Assembly (NCBI GenBank): GCA_030018455.1
Contig: JASEFU010000003.1
Coordinates: 124,001-188,000 of the forward strand
DNA: 64,000 bases
Direction: 5' to 3'
From: Dehalococcoidia bacterium
GTDB lineage: Bacteria > Chloroflexota > Dehalococcoidia > DSTF01 > JALHUB01
This document shows, in pieces, positions 52,171 through 60,258 of the stretch (the stretch's first letter is position 1; the number at the start of each line of letters is the position of its first letter). The notes beneath the pieces are model-generated. The model did no database searches. It was not told where the DNA came from and saw only the letters and a list, made by a program, of their open reading frames with translations. Both the position numbers and the translations under genes were made by a program.

Positions 52171-53447
52171 GCGAAGACCTGTCGCCGGCGGCCGTCATCG
52201 GGCTGGGACGCATCGGGCTGCCCCTGGCCGCGCAGTTCGCGTCGAAGGGGCTGCCCGTTGCCGGCTGCGACATCGACGCGGCGCTCGTGGCGCGGGTGGC
52301 GGCCGGCGCCTGCCCGTACGAAGACGAGGACGGGCTGGAGCCACTGCTGAAGACGGCCCACGACGCGGGTCTCTTCTCGGCGACGACCGATACGGCGGCA
52401 ACGGTGGCGGAGAGCGCCGTTATCGTAATCATAGTCCCCGTCGGGCTGACGGCGGAGCAGCGCCCCGACTTCAGCGCCCTCGACGCCGCCGCCCGCGCCA
52501 TCGCCCCCCGGCTCCGACGCGGTTCCCTCGTAGTCCTGGAGACGACCGTTCCCGTGGGTACCACGCGGCGGCGCCTCGGCCCGCTGCTGGAAGCGGGCGG
52601 CCTGAAAGCGGGGCGCGACTTCGCCCTCGCTTACAGCCCCGAGCGCGTCTACGTCGGGCGCGTCCTCGCCGACCTCCGGCGCTACCCCAAGATCGTGGGC
52701 GGGATCGATGCGGAGAGCACACGAAGGGCCGTCACGTTCTATCAGCGGGCCCTCGACGCCACGGTGACGCCCGTCGCCTCCTGCGAGACGGCCGAGTTCG
52801 TGAAGCTGGCGGAGACCACCTACCGCGACGTCAACATCGCCCTCGCCAACGAGCTGGCGCGCGCAGCCGACGACCTCGGCGTCGACGTGACGGAGGCGAT
52901 AGCGGCCGCCAACTCACAACCGTTCTCGCACATCCACCAGCCCGGCGTCGGCGTGGGCGGACACTGCATCCCCGTCTACCCGCGCTTTCTGCTCGAGAAC
53001 GCGCCCGCCATGTCGTTGCCGCGGACGGCGCGGGAGACGAACGACGGCATGGCCGGCTACGCGGCGGAAAAGCTCTCGCGGGCGCTCGGCGGTCTTTCCG
53101 GCAAGACCGTCCTTATTCTCGGCCTCTCCTACCGTCCCAACGTCAAGGAAGCCGCCTACTCAAGCACGTTCGCACTGGCGCGCGAGCTCTCCGCTGCCGG
53201 CGCGCGCGTCCTTGTCCACGATCCTTACTTCAGCGATGCGGAGGTGCGCGCGCTCGGCCTCCAGCCGCCGCCCGCCTTCCCGCCGCCGCAGGTCGACGCG
53301 GTGGTTGTCCAGGCGCTCCACGACCAGTACCGCGGCCTCGATCCGGCATCGTTCCGGGGCTGCTCGGTAGTGCTGGACGGGCGCAACGCGCTTCGAAGGG
53401 AGCCAATCGAGGCGGCGGGACTGCGCTACCTGGGCATCGGCAGGTGA
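52167..53447 (+). CDS. wbpA: UDP-N-acetylglucosamine 6-dehydrogenase family (WbpA-like)
   Basis: 426 residues. UDP-glucose/GDP-mannose dehydrogenase family: 'AAVIGLGRIGLPLAAQFASKGLPVAGCDID', 'VVLETTVPVGTT', 'AYSPERVYVGRVL', 'EFVKLAETTYRDVNIALANEL' with Lys213, and 'GVGVGGHCIPVYP' with catalytic Cys267. It oxidises C6 of UDP-GlcNAc to the uronic acid, the first step of the WbpA-B-E-D-I pathway. Start GTG at 52167. It is the last gene of the operon, followed within 4 bases by a hairpin. Confidence 0.9.
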   Translation: MSEDLSPAAVIGLGRIGLPLAAQFASKGLPVAGCDIDAALVARVAAGACPYEDEDGLEPLLKTAHDAGLFSATTDTAATVAESAVIVIIVPVGLTAEQRPDFSALDAAARAIAPRLRRGSLVVLETTVPVGTTRRRLGPLLEAGGLKAGRDFALAYSPERVYVGRVLADLRRYPKIVGGIDAESTRRAVTFYQRALDATVTPVASCETAEFVKLAETTYRDVNIALANELARAADDLGVDVTEAIAAANSQPFSHIHQPGVGVGGHCIPVYPRFLLENAPAMSLPRTARETNDGMAGYAAEKLSRALGGLSGKTVLILGLSYRPNVKEAAYSSTFALARELSAAGARVLVHDPYFSDAEVRALGLQPPPAFPPPQVDAVVVQALHDQYRGLDPASFRGCSVVLDGRNALRREPIEAAGLRYLGIGR

Positions 53448-53450
53448 AAA

Positions 53451-53470
53451 GACGCCCCTCCGGGAGCGTC
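53451..53470. terminator. Bidirectional hairpin terminator
   Basis: GACGC at 53451-53455 pairs with GCGTC at 53466-53470, extended by a C/G-rich inner part. AAAA precedes it, giving a TTTT tract on the minus strand. It ends the wbpA operon and the convergent zinc-ribbon gene. Confidence 0.55.
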
Positions 53471-53509
53471 CTCCAATGATTGCCCTCCTATGACATTGGA
53501 CCAGCGCGG

Positions 53510-53722
53510 TCAGCGGTAGCGGGGAGTGTGCAGGGCGCCGCTCGTGATGGGCTCGTCTATGTAGAGGTCGCCGTTGCGGATCTTGATGTTGAAACCGCAT
53601 TCGGGGTTAGTGCAAGCCCATGCTTTGTAGTGAATGGGTGCGCCCTGACTGCCAAAATCAGATAGGGGAACGAGGTCTCCTATCTTGCACTTCTGACATT
53701 TTGGCAAAACGGGTATTTCCAC
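53510..53722 (-). CDS. Small zinc-ribbon protein
   Basis: 70 residues. Two Cys pairs, CQKC (9-12) and C..EC in 'ACTNPECG', frame a zinc-ribbon-like knuckle with 'GDLVPLSD' and 'FNIKIRNGDLYID' strands. No family assigned. GTG start at 53722 is supported by GGGGAGG six bases upstream. A promoter with extended -10 lies about 90 bases upstream. It is convergent with wbpA. Confidence 0.7.
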   Translation of the reverse strand: MEIPVLPKCQKCKIGDLVPLSDFGSQGAPIHYKAWACTNPECGFNIKIRNGDLYIDEPITSGALHTPRYR

Positions 53723-53816
53723 GAACCACCTCCCCGGCCGGGGCTTTGCGGCACCGGCTGTCGACGGGCTGCCTTGCCCGTCACTCCATGACCGTGCGGG
53801 GCTCTACGCGGCGCTG

Positions 53817-53846
53817 AGTATAGCAAATGCGCATACTTTTTAGCAA
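53817..53846 (-). promoter_or_regulatory. Promoter of the zinc-ribbon gene with TTGCTA box
   Basis: On the minus strand TTGCTA (53846-53841), 18 bases, TATACT (53822-53817) with TGC extension. The spacer resembles a segment upstream of fic at about 60100-60134. Confidence 0.6.
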
Positions 53847-53897
53847 CAGTTTCTGCGAAAACCATCGCGGCGCTTATTCCCGTCGCGCCGCCGCCTG

Positions 53898-54929
53898 TTA
53901 TTCCTCGCGCACACCGATTTCGACCAAGAGCCGCTTCTCCTCTCCCGGCTCAATTGTCTGGAGCCGGCCGGCAGCACGTTCCGCCGCCTGTCCCAAGACG
54001 AAAGCGTTGCCGGGCTCAAGTCCCAGCACATACGTGCCTTTCCCCATCATCCGCCATTGCGTGAGATACGGCAGCTCCGCCTTTCGGTAACGCACGTGCA
54101 CCGACAGCCCCAACCAGGGGTTGCGCAGCGCCGCCTCGGCCATTCCTTCATGGTCTGCGGGCAGATCGTGAAGGAACACCTGCTCCTGAAACTCCGCTGC
54201 CGGCGACTGAAACCTGGCCCACGCGTCCAGCCCCCCGGCGGCCACGTCGTCCCGGGGCTCCACGGTGTGCGGCGCGGCCACCATCTCGCTTTCCGGGCTG
54301 AGCAACGGGAACCCGAGATTCACGTGGTACAAGAGCATGAACGGCGACGGCGTGTCGCCCAGGTTCGTCACGCTGTCTTCTATCCGGATGTCGCGCCCGC
54401 CGAGGCGGAAGCTGATCGTCCGCCGCAACTCCAGGTGCTCGCTGAACAGCCGGTACTGCTTCATCCGCCCCTGGAGGCGCCACCTGTACTCGTCGCCCTC
54501 CCACTCACTGTCGACGATTACGCCTCGCGCCGGGATGACGGACAGCCGCCCGTGCAGCCCCAGCGGCTCCTTCTCCATCCCTTCACTCGGCGCGCCGATC
54601 TGGGTCAGTCCGCAGCCCGTCATCAGCCCGCCGCCGAACGTCCGCAGCCATCCCACACCTTCCGGCTCATAATGCGCAGGATGGGCGAAACCGGCGCCCG
54701 AAAGCCAGGCCAGGGGCACCCCTTTGTACTCTGCCGCTCCGATGTCCATCCCCCTATCGAGAAGCACCGTAAAACTGAGTCCGCCGCCGGTGCGGCAATC
54801 GGCGACGCGCACGCCGCGCTCGGGGCCGTCGGTAAGTTCCGCGAGCTTCACGCCGCCGATTTGAGATATGTCTCCCGTCATCGCCGCGAGGTCCTCGCGG
54901 CTCCATTCACGGCCAAACAGCTCTGCCAT
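53898..54929 (-). CDS. DUF4432 aldose-1-epimerase-like protein
   Basis: 343 residues. Galactose-mutarotase-like beta-sandwich: 'GLSFTVLLDRGMDIGAAEYKGVPLAWLSG', 'FGGGLMTGCGLTQIGAPSE', 'LHGRLSVIPA', 'ELRRTISFRLGG', 'LYHVNLGFPLL' (the H of NxGxP-type strands) and 'MMGKGTYVLGLEPGN' are typical of DUF4432. It probably binds or epimerises an aldose, substrate unknown. Start ATG has GAGGAGGGAGA upstream. Confidence 0.85.
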   Translation of the reverse strand: MAELFGREWSREDLAAMTGDISQIGGVKLAELTDGPERGVRVADCRTGGGLSFTVLLDRGMDIGAAEYKGVPLAWLSGAGFAHPAHYEPEGVGWLRTFGGGLMTGCGLTQIGAPSEGMEKEPLGLHGRLSVIPARGVIVDSEWEGDEYRWRLQGRMKQYRLFSEHLELRRTISFRLGGRDIRIEDSVTNLGDTPSPFMLLYHVNLGFPLLSPESEMVAAPHTVEPRDDVAAGGLDAWARFQSPAAEFQEQVFLHDLPADHEGMAEAALRNPWLGLSVHVRYRKAELPYLTQWRMMGKGTYVLGLEPGNAFVLGQAAERAAGRLQTIEPGEEKRLLVEIGVREE

Positions 54930-55110
54930 TCTCCCTCCTCGCCTGCAGGCAGCCGCGCATCGTTCTTTGCTGCGTCAATTGCCGGACGTCCGAATGATAG
55001 CACTCACGTCACGAGCGCCGCCACGCGTGCCGCCGCCCGCCAACGAGTGGCAATTCCCCGCGATTCGCGTATCATTAACGGGGGCATAACGCACGATAAT
55101 TCCCTGGAGC

Positions 55111-55137
55111 GATCGGCATCTTATCGAATCGCCGATC
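55111..55137. promoter_or_regulatory. Inverted repeat upstream of the response regulator gene
   Basis: GATCGGC at 55111-55117 and GCCGATC at 55131-55137, perfect 7-bp arms with 13 bases between. It could be an operator or leader hairpin. No good promoter is clear in the 54930-55204 gap, though TATCAT at 55068-55073 is a candidate -10. Confidence 0.4.
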
Positions 55138-55204
55138 ACCTGCCGATTTGCTCCCCGGGTTGTAATCTGTCAAGATCAACGCCGTACGGATAAGGCGGCC
55201 GCTG

Positions 55205-55897
55205 ATGGCACAGACGATCCTTGTCGTCGACGACGAGCGGAACATCGTGCAGCTAACGCGCCTCTATCTCACGAAAGAGGGGTTCGAGGTCGAGGCTGCA
55301 TACGACGGCCGCCAGGCGCTCGAAAAGGCGCAGGCGCACCGCCCCGATCTCATCGTCCTCGACCTCATGATGCCTGAGGTCGACGGCCTCACCGTCTGCC
55401 GCGAACTCCGGAAGCAGAGCAACGTGCCCATCATCATGCTCACGGCAAAAGGCGAGGACGTGGACAAGGTGGTGGGGCTCGAACTGGGCGCCGACGATTA
55501 CGTCACGAAACCGTTCAACCCCAGAGAGCTTGTGGCGCGGGTGAAGGCCGTTCTCCGCCGGGCGCAGGCGGCGGCGGAACCCGCTGCCGTGCTCGAGGCA
55601 GGCGGACTCCGGATCGACGTCGGCCGACGCGAAGCCGTCCTCGACGGCCGTCCCCTGAACCTGCGCAGCAAAGAGTTCGACCTGCTCGCCGCTTTTCTTC
55701 GCAATGAGGGAATGGTCATGGACCGCGAGCGGCTGATCCAGCAGGTCTGGGGACTCGATTTCTACGGCGACAGCCGCACAATCGACGTCCACGTCGCGTG
55801 GCTACGCGAGAAGCTCGCGGGCTCGCGCGTCCACATTCAGACCGTCTGGGGCATCGGCTACAAGCTGGTGGTGGCGGAAGATGCCGAGAAGCCTTAG
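55205..55897 (+). CDS. OmpR/PhoB-family response regulator
   Basis: 230 residues. Receiver domain (1-120) with 'VVDDERN', phosphoacceptor Asp53 in 'VLDLMMPEVDG', Thr in 'MLTAKGED' and Lys in 'DDYVTKPFNPREL'. A C-terminal winged helix (about 130-225) contains 'LRSKEFDLLAAFLRNEGMVMDRERLIQQVWG' and 'TIDVHVAWLREKLAG'. It should bind DNA as a dimer once phosphorylated by the histidine kinase whose gene overlaps its 3' end by 17 bases. Target genes unknown. Confidence 0.95.
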   Translation: MAQTILVVDDERNIVQLTRLYLTKEGFEVEAAYDGRQALEKAQAHRPDLIVLDLMMPEVDGLTVCRELRKQSNVPIIMLTAKGEDVDKVVGLELGADDYVTKPFNPRELVARVKAVLRRAQAAAEPAAVLEAGGLRIDVGRREAVLDGRPLNLRSKEFDLLAAFLRNEGMVMDRERLIQQVWGLDFYGDSRTIDVHVAWLREKLAGSRVHIQTVWGIGYKLVVAEDAEKP

Positions 55898-57323
55898 CAC
55901 CAAGCTCATCGCCGCGTTCGCTTTCATCATATTCGTATGCCTTTTCTCCGCGGGCACAGCCTTCGTTCTGTTCCTGCGCGATTCGGAGGTGGAACAAGCG
56001 CGGGAGCGCGTAGGACGGCTTGCGGAACCCCTCGCCCTCCAGGTCACGTATCTGGAATGGGTGGGACTGTCCACGGAGGATATGACTTCCGTCCTGAAAA
56101 GCTACGCCGAGCGGTTCGACGTCCGTCTCCTGCTCGTCGACAAGGCGACCTCGCGGGTGGTCTTCGATACCGAGGACCGCCTAGAGGGAGCCACTGTCGA
56201 CGCCTTCAACACCGCGACAGCAGGCACCGAACGCGTGGGGCCGATATACGTCTGGCAGATCCGCTTCAGCGAAAACGGTACGAACCTGCTCCTCTTCACC
56301 CCGCTCGACACAACGGCGGGGGGAGAGCGCCCGAGCCCCACTATTCTCAGCAGTTATCGCACGGTTGTGGCGGTGCCGGAAGAGGACATCACCTCCGCCT
56401 GGCTGGACGTTTTGCCCCGCCTTGCCGTCGCCGGCGGCATCGCCCTCGTCATATCCGTCGCCGTCGCCCTGCTCCTCTCCCGCTCCATCTCCGGCCGGCT
56501 CGCCCAGATCACGCGCGCCTCCGAGGAGATGGCCCGCGGCAGGTACGACCAGCAGATCGACGTGCGCGGACGCGATGAAGTGGGACGCCTGGCGACCGCT
56601 TTCAACACCATGGCAAGAGAGGTCGATCGCTCGCAAAGCGCCCTGCGTCAGTTCCTCGCCGACGCCTCCCACGAGCTGCGCACGCCCCTCACCTCAATCC
56701 AGGGCTTCAGCCAGGCGATGGTCGACGGCGCAATCGATACCCCGGAAGGGCTCGCCGATGCGGCGCGCATCATAAACGATGAGGCGCAGCGCATGCGCAC
56801 CCTCGTCGACGAGCTTCTCGAGCTTTCCCGCATCGAGGCCGGCCAGGCGGCGCTGCAAATCGAGCCGCTGCAATTGGAGGAGTTGTTGCAGGCGACAGTT
56901 GAGCGGTTCCAGCAGCGCGCAACAGAGAAGCAGATCGAAATGCGCCTCAGGGCTAACGACCTCCCACAATATGAGGGCGACGGGCGGGCCCTGGAGCAGG
57001 TCTTCTCCAACCTCGTCGACAACGCGGTGCGCCACACCCCGGAAAGCGGCCACATCAGCGTGGAGGCGAAAGTCGTCAACGGCTCCGTGAGGGTATCCGT
57101 GCGCAACAGCGGCTCGCTCATACCTCCCGAACACCTGCCGCACCTGTTCGAGCGCTTCTATCAGGTGAACGGCTCAGGCGCGGACGAAGGTCACACGGGG
57201 CTCGGCCTTGCTATCGCCTCGGAGGTGGTGCAGGCGCACGGCGGCGAGATAACGGTGAAGAGCTCGCAGCAAGAAGGGACCGAGTTTACGGTGGCGCTCC
57301 CGCTGAGCCGGAAGCAGCTCTGA
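55881..57323 (+). CDS. Sensor histidine kinase
   Basis: 480 residues. Two membrane helices (about 9-32 and 180-200) enclose an extracytoplasmic sensor of about 145 residues with no recognised ligand motif. HAMP (about 200-252), HisKA with His264 in 'DASHELRTPLTSIQGFSQAM', and HATPase with 'QVFSNLVDNAVRHTPESG', and 'HTGLGLAIASEVVQAHGG' follow. It autophosphorylates in response to an envelope signal and passes phosphate to the neighbouring regulator. ATG at 55881 lies within the regulator gene. It is convergent with cimA (3 bases apart). Confidence 0.95.
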   Translation: MPRSLSTKLIAAFAFIIFVCLFSAGTAFVLFLRDSEVEQARERVGRLAEPLALQVTYLEWVGLSTEDMTSVLKSYAERFDVRLLLVDKATSRVVFDTEDRLEGATVDAFNTATAGTERVGPIYVWQIRFSENGTNLLLFTPLDTTAGGERPSPTILSSYRTVVAVPEEDITSAWLDVLPRLAVAGGIALVISVAVALLLSRSISGRLAQITRASEEMARGRYDQQIDVRGRDEVGRLATAFNTMAREVDRSQSALRQFLADASHELRTPLTSIQGFSQAMVDGAIDTPEGLADAARIINDEAQRMRTLVDELLELSRIEAGQAALQIEPLQLEELLQATVERFQQRATEKQIEMRLRANDLPQYEGDGRALEQVFSNLVDNAVRHTPESGHISVEAKVVNGSVRVSVRNSGSLIPPEHLPHLFERFYQVNGSGADEGHTGLGLAIASEVVQAHGGEITVKSSQQEGTEFTVALPLSRKQL

Positions 57324-57326
57324 CGT

Positions 57327-58907
57327 TCACCGCGAACGCCGCACCAGCCACCACTCCAGGCTGTCCGACAACGCCAGCCAGCTCGCCTCGATGATGTTCG
57401 GAGAGCAGCCGACCGTCGTCCACGCGTGCTCGCCGTCCGTCGATTCGATGAGCACGCGCACGATGGCCGCCGTCCCCGATGGGCTGTCGACGATGCGTAC
57501 CTTGTAGTCGACCAGCTTGACGGCTTCAAGTGTGGGGTAGAACTCCAGCAGCGCCTTCCGTACCGCCAGGTCGAGCGCGTTGACCGGGCCGTCGCCCTCA
57601 GCGACCGTGTGCATGGTCTCGCTGTCCACGCGCACCTTGACTGCGGCCTCGGCGAGCATCTCGCCTGCCTCGCCGCGCTCCGGCTCGCTGTGACGGCGCA
57701 CGACGACCAGGAAGTCCTTCAGCTCGAACGGCGGCTCGTACCCGGGCCGGCTGCGGCGCGCCAGCAACTCGAACGAGGCCTCCGCGCCCTCGTACTGGTA
57801 CCCTTCCGCCTCCTTCGCCTTCACCCGCTCTAGGAGCTCCCGCGCCTCCTCGTTGCTGAGGGCGATATCGACTCCCCGCTCTTTCAGCTTGCTGATGACG
57901 TTGCGGTACCCGGCCAACTCAGAGACAAGCACCCGCTTTTCGTTACCCACCACGGCCGGATCGATGTGCTGGTACGACGACTCGCTTTTAACGACGGCCG
58001 CAACGTGCATCCCCGCCTTGTGCGCGAATGCGCTTGCGCCCACGTAAGGCGCGTGGTCGTCCGGCACCATGTTGGCGATCTCGCTCACGTAGTGCGAGAT
58101 CTCGGTCAGTCGCGCGAGCTGCTGATCGCTCACGCAATCGATGCCCATCTTCAGCTTGAGATTGGCGATAATGCTGACGAGGTTGGCGTTCCCGCAGCGC
58201 TCGCCGTAGCCGTTCATCGTGCCCTGGACGTGGACGGCGCCCGCTTCCACAGCGGCGAGGGAGTTGGCGACGGCGAGATCGGCATCGTTGTGGGCGTGAA
58301 TACCGACAGGCGCGCCCAGCGCGCGCGCCGCCGCCACGGCCTCGACGACCTTGCTCGTGACGGTGCCCCCGTTCGTATCGCATAGCACCAGGCAATCGGC
58401 GCCTGCCTTCGCGGCGGCGCGCAGACACTCCAGCGCATATTCGCGGTTATCGCGGAACCCATCGAAGAAATGCTCCGCGTCGAAGAACACCGTCAGGCCG
58501 TGCGACTTCATGAAAGCGATGGAATCGGTGATCATCGCCAGGTTCTCTTCGAGTGACGTCTCGAGCACCAGTCGCACGTGCTCCTCATTCGCTTTCCCCA
58601 CGAGGGTGACCGCGGGCGTGCGGGCATCGACGAGCGCGCGCAGGTTCGCGTCGCTCTCGACGGCCACACCGGCCCTACGGGTGCTTCCGAAGGCGACGAT
58701 CTTCGCGTTCCGCAGTCGCAGCGCTTGCGCCCGCACGAAGAACTCCGCGTCCTTGGGGTTGGAGCCGGGCCAGCCGCCCTCGATGTAGTGGATGCCCAAC
58801 TCATCGAGCTTCTGCGCGATCTTCAGCTTGTCCTCGACGGAGAGGGAAATGCCCTCCATCTGCGTCCCATCACGCAACGTCGTATCGTACAGCTCCACGC
58901 TTTTCAT
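57327..58907 (-). CDS. cimA: (R)-citramalate synthase
   Basis: 526 residues. The N-terminal DRE-TIM catalytic barrel has 'VELYDTTLRDGTQMEGISLSVEDKLKIAQKL', 'HAHNDADLAVANSLAAVEAGAVHVQGTMNGYGERCGNANL' (HxH metal ligands and GxGERxGN). The C-terminal LeuA-like dimer domain ('VRVDSETMHTVAEGDGPVNALDLAVRKAL') is regulatory. It makes citramalate from pyruvate and acetyl-CoA for isoleucine synthesis; LeuC, LeuD and LeuB-type enzymes encoded upstream can complete that route. Length and 'TQMEGISLS' favour CimA over LeuA. ATG at 58907 fits the family; in-frame ATG at 58919 and a longer frame are less likely. Confidence 0.9.
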   Translation of the reverse strand: MKSVELYDTTLRDGTQMEGISLSVEDKLKIAQKLDELGIHYIEGGWPGSNPKDAEFFVRAQALRLRNAKIVAFGSTRRAGVAVESDANLRALVDARTPAVTLVGKANEEHVRLVLETSLEENLAMITDSIAFMKSHGLTVFFDAEHFFDGFRDNREYALECLRAAAKAGADCLVLCDTNGGTVTSKVVEAVAAARALGAPVGIHAHNDADLAVANSLAAVEAGAVHVQGTMNGYGERCGNANLVSIIANLKLKMGIDCVSDQQLARLTEISHYVSEIANMVPDDHAPYVGASAFAHKAGMHVAAVVKSESSYQHIDPAVVGNEKRVLVSELAGYRNVISKLKERGVDIALSNEEARELLERVKAKEAEGYQYEGAEASFELLARRSRPGYEPPFELKDFLVVVRRHSEPERGEAGEMLAEAAVKVRVDSETMHTVAEGDGPVNALDLAVRKALLEFYPTLEAVKLVDYKVRIVDSPSGTAAIVRVLIESTDGEHAWTTVGCSPNIIEASWLALSDSLEWWLVRRSR

Positions 58908-58957
58908 AGCAGCACCCATTCTAGACACAGGCAGGCCGGGCCGACGCCGGTAGTAGG

Positions 58958-60067
58958 TCACGATTTGTCAACACTGATCTCCGCTACGACCGGTGCCTCA
59001 ATCGCCTCAAGGAGTTCCGATGCAACATAGACTCGCGGCCACTTACCCTTATCCAGGCGCACTATGCTGGTCTTCCTCAGCTTCTCAAGGGCGTTTCGAG
59101 CCCCTTGCGCGCTGCTCCCCAAAAGCCGCCGAGCGAAAGGCACGGTCATGAACGGATAGGCAAACAGTTCGTCCAGCAGACGCACAGCGTTTCCCGACAC
59201 GCCTGCCGCATGCAGCGTTGCCCTGTATTCCTCTTGCAGCACCCTGATTCGTCTCGACCTTACCAGCGCATCCTGCGCCTGCTCTGCCACGCCTCGAAGG
59301 AAGAACCGCAGCCACGAATGCCAGGCGCCGCGCGCGCTTACATCGTAAAGATGGTCATAGTACTCGTTTCGGTGACGGTCAAAGAATGCGCTAAGATACA
59401 GCAGCGGAGTGGGTAGTACGCCTTTCGCACACAAGAAGAGGGTTATCAAGAGCCGCCCGATGCGGCCGTTTCCGTCACGGTAAGGGTGTATGGCTTCAAA
59501 CTGATAATGCATCATCGCGCATTGAACCAACGGAGGGATCAGCACATCCTCGTTTACAAATCTCTCCCAGTCTGCCAGTGTTTCTGGCACAAGGTCAGGC
59601 GGAGGCGCGATGTATCGCGCTTCCTCGATGCTTGTCCCTTCTGAACCGATCCATACCTGGCATCCCCGAAGTTCACCCGGCCTCTGGTCTTTGCCGCGCA
59701 CGTCGGCCAGCAACTCGGCGTGAATCTGGTTGACCAATCTTATGCTGATCGGCAACAGATTGAGTTGAGCGAGGCCGTACTCCAGGGCCCGAACATAATT
59801 GGCGACCTCCCTGACATCCCCCCGAGCCCGCCTCTCCCCGGCAGCCTCAAATAAGAACAAGTCCGATATCGACGCCTGAGTTCCCTCGATCCTTGAGGAG
59901 AGGACAGCCTCGCGCCGCACAAAAGGTCTGATCAGCAGATGAGGGTTACGCAGCGTCTCGCCGATTCCGGCAAGTCTGGCCACCGAGCGCGACGCCCGGT
60001 CGAGCAGGAACACGAGAGAAGCATCCAAGTCCATTTGGCGCGGCAACGGGTCGGGCACAAAAGCCAT
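58958..60067 (-). CDS. Fic/DOC family AMP-transferase (class II)
   Basis: 369 residues with ATG at 60067 (AGGGG upstream). The Fic core motif HPYRDGNGRIGR (canonical HPFxDGNGRxxR) starts at His194. An inhibitory helix motif S-x-x-x-E-G (Ser57 to Gly62) N-terminal to the core makes it a class II Fic, autoinhibited until the Glu is displaced. A C-terminal winged-helix-like region ('FARRLLGSSAQGARNALEKLRKTSIVR') is typical of Fic proteins in which the enzyme may also bind DNA. Target unknown. It sits between leuB and cimA within a biosynthetic cluster but has its own promoter. The frame upstream to 60124 is excluded by the SD evidence. Confidence 0.9.
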   Translation of the reverse strand: MAFVPDPLPRQMDLDASLVFLLDRASRSVARLAGIGETLRNPHLLIRPFVRREAVLSSRIEGTQASISDLFLFEAAGERRARGDVREVANYVRALEYGLAQLNLLPISIRLVNQIHAELLADVRGKDQRPGELRGCQVWIGSEGTSIEEARYIAPPPDLVPETLADWERFVNEDVLIPPLVQCAMMHYQFEAIHPYRDGNGRIGRLLITLFLCAKGVLPTPLLYLSAFFDRHRNEYYDHLYDVSARGAWHSWLRFFLRGVAEQAQDALVRSRRIRVLQEEYRATLHAAGVSGNAVRLLDELFAYPFMTVPFARRLLGSSAQGARNALEKLRKTSIVRLDKGKWPRVYVASELLEAIEAPVVAEISVDKS

Positions 60068-60181
60068 CTGCCCCTGAATTGTCGGTACTACCCTGCCGCA
60101 TGGACTATGCTGCAATGCGTACACTATTTAGCAAAACACCACCACTTGCAAATTCACCGGGAATGCCAACTTTTCGGGCCT

Positions 60182-60210
60182 ATTGTAGCAAATTACTCCC
60201 GAGTTAGCAA
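60182..60210 (-). promoter_or_regulatory. Promoter of fic with TTGCTA box
   Basis: On the minus strand TTGCTA (60210-60205), exactly 17 bases, TACAAT (60187-60182) with TGC extension. A second TTGCTA lies at about 60129-60134 nearer the gene. The 60068-60258 gap holds no other feature. Confidence 0.6.
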
Positions 60211-60258
60211 TTGTCGTTGCTTCGTTGGCGCACAAGCCCTGGCCGTTCATGCCTCCGA

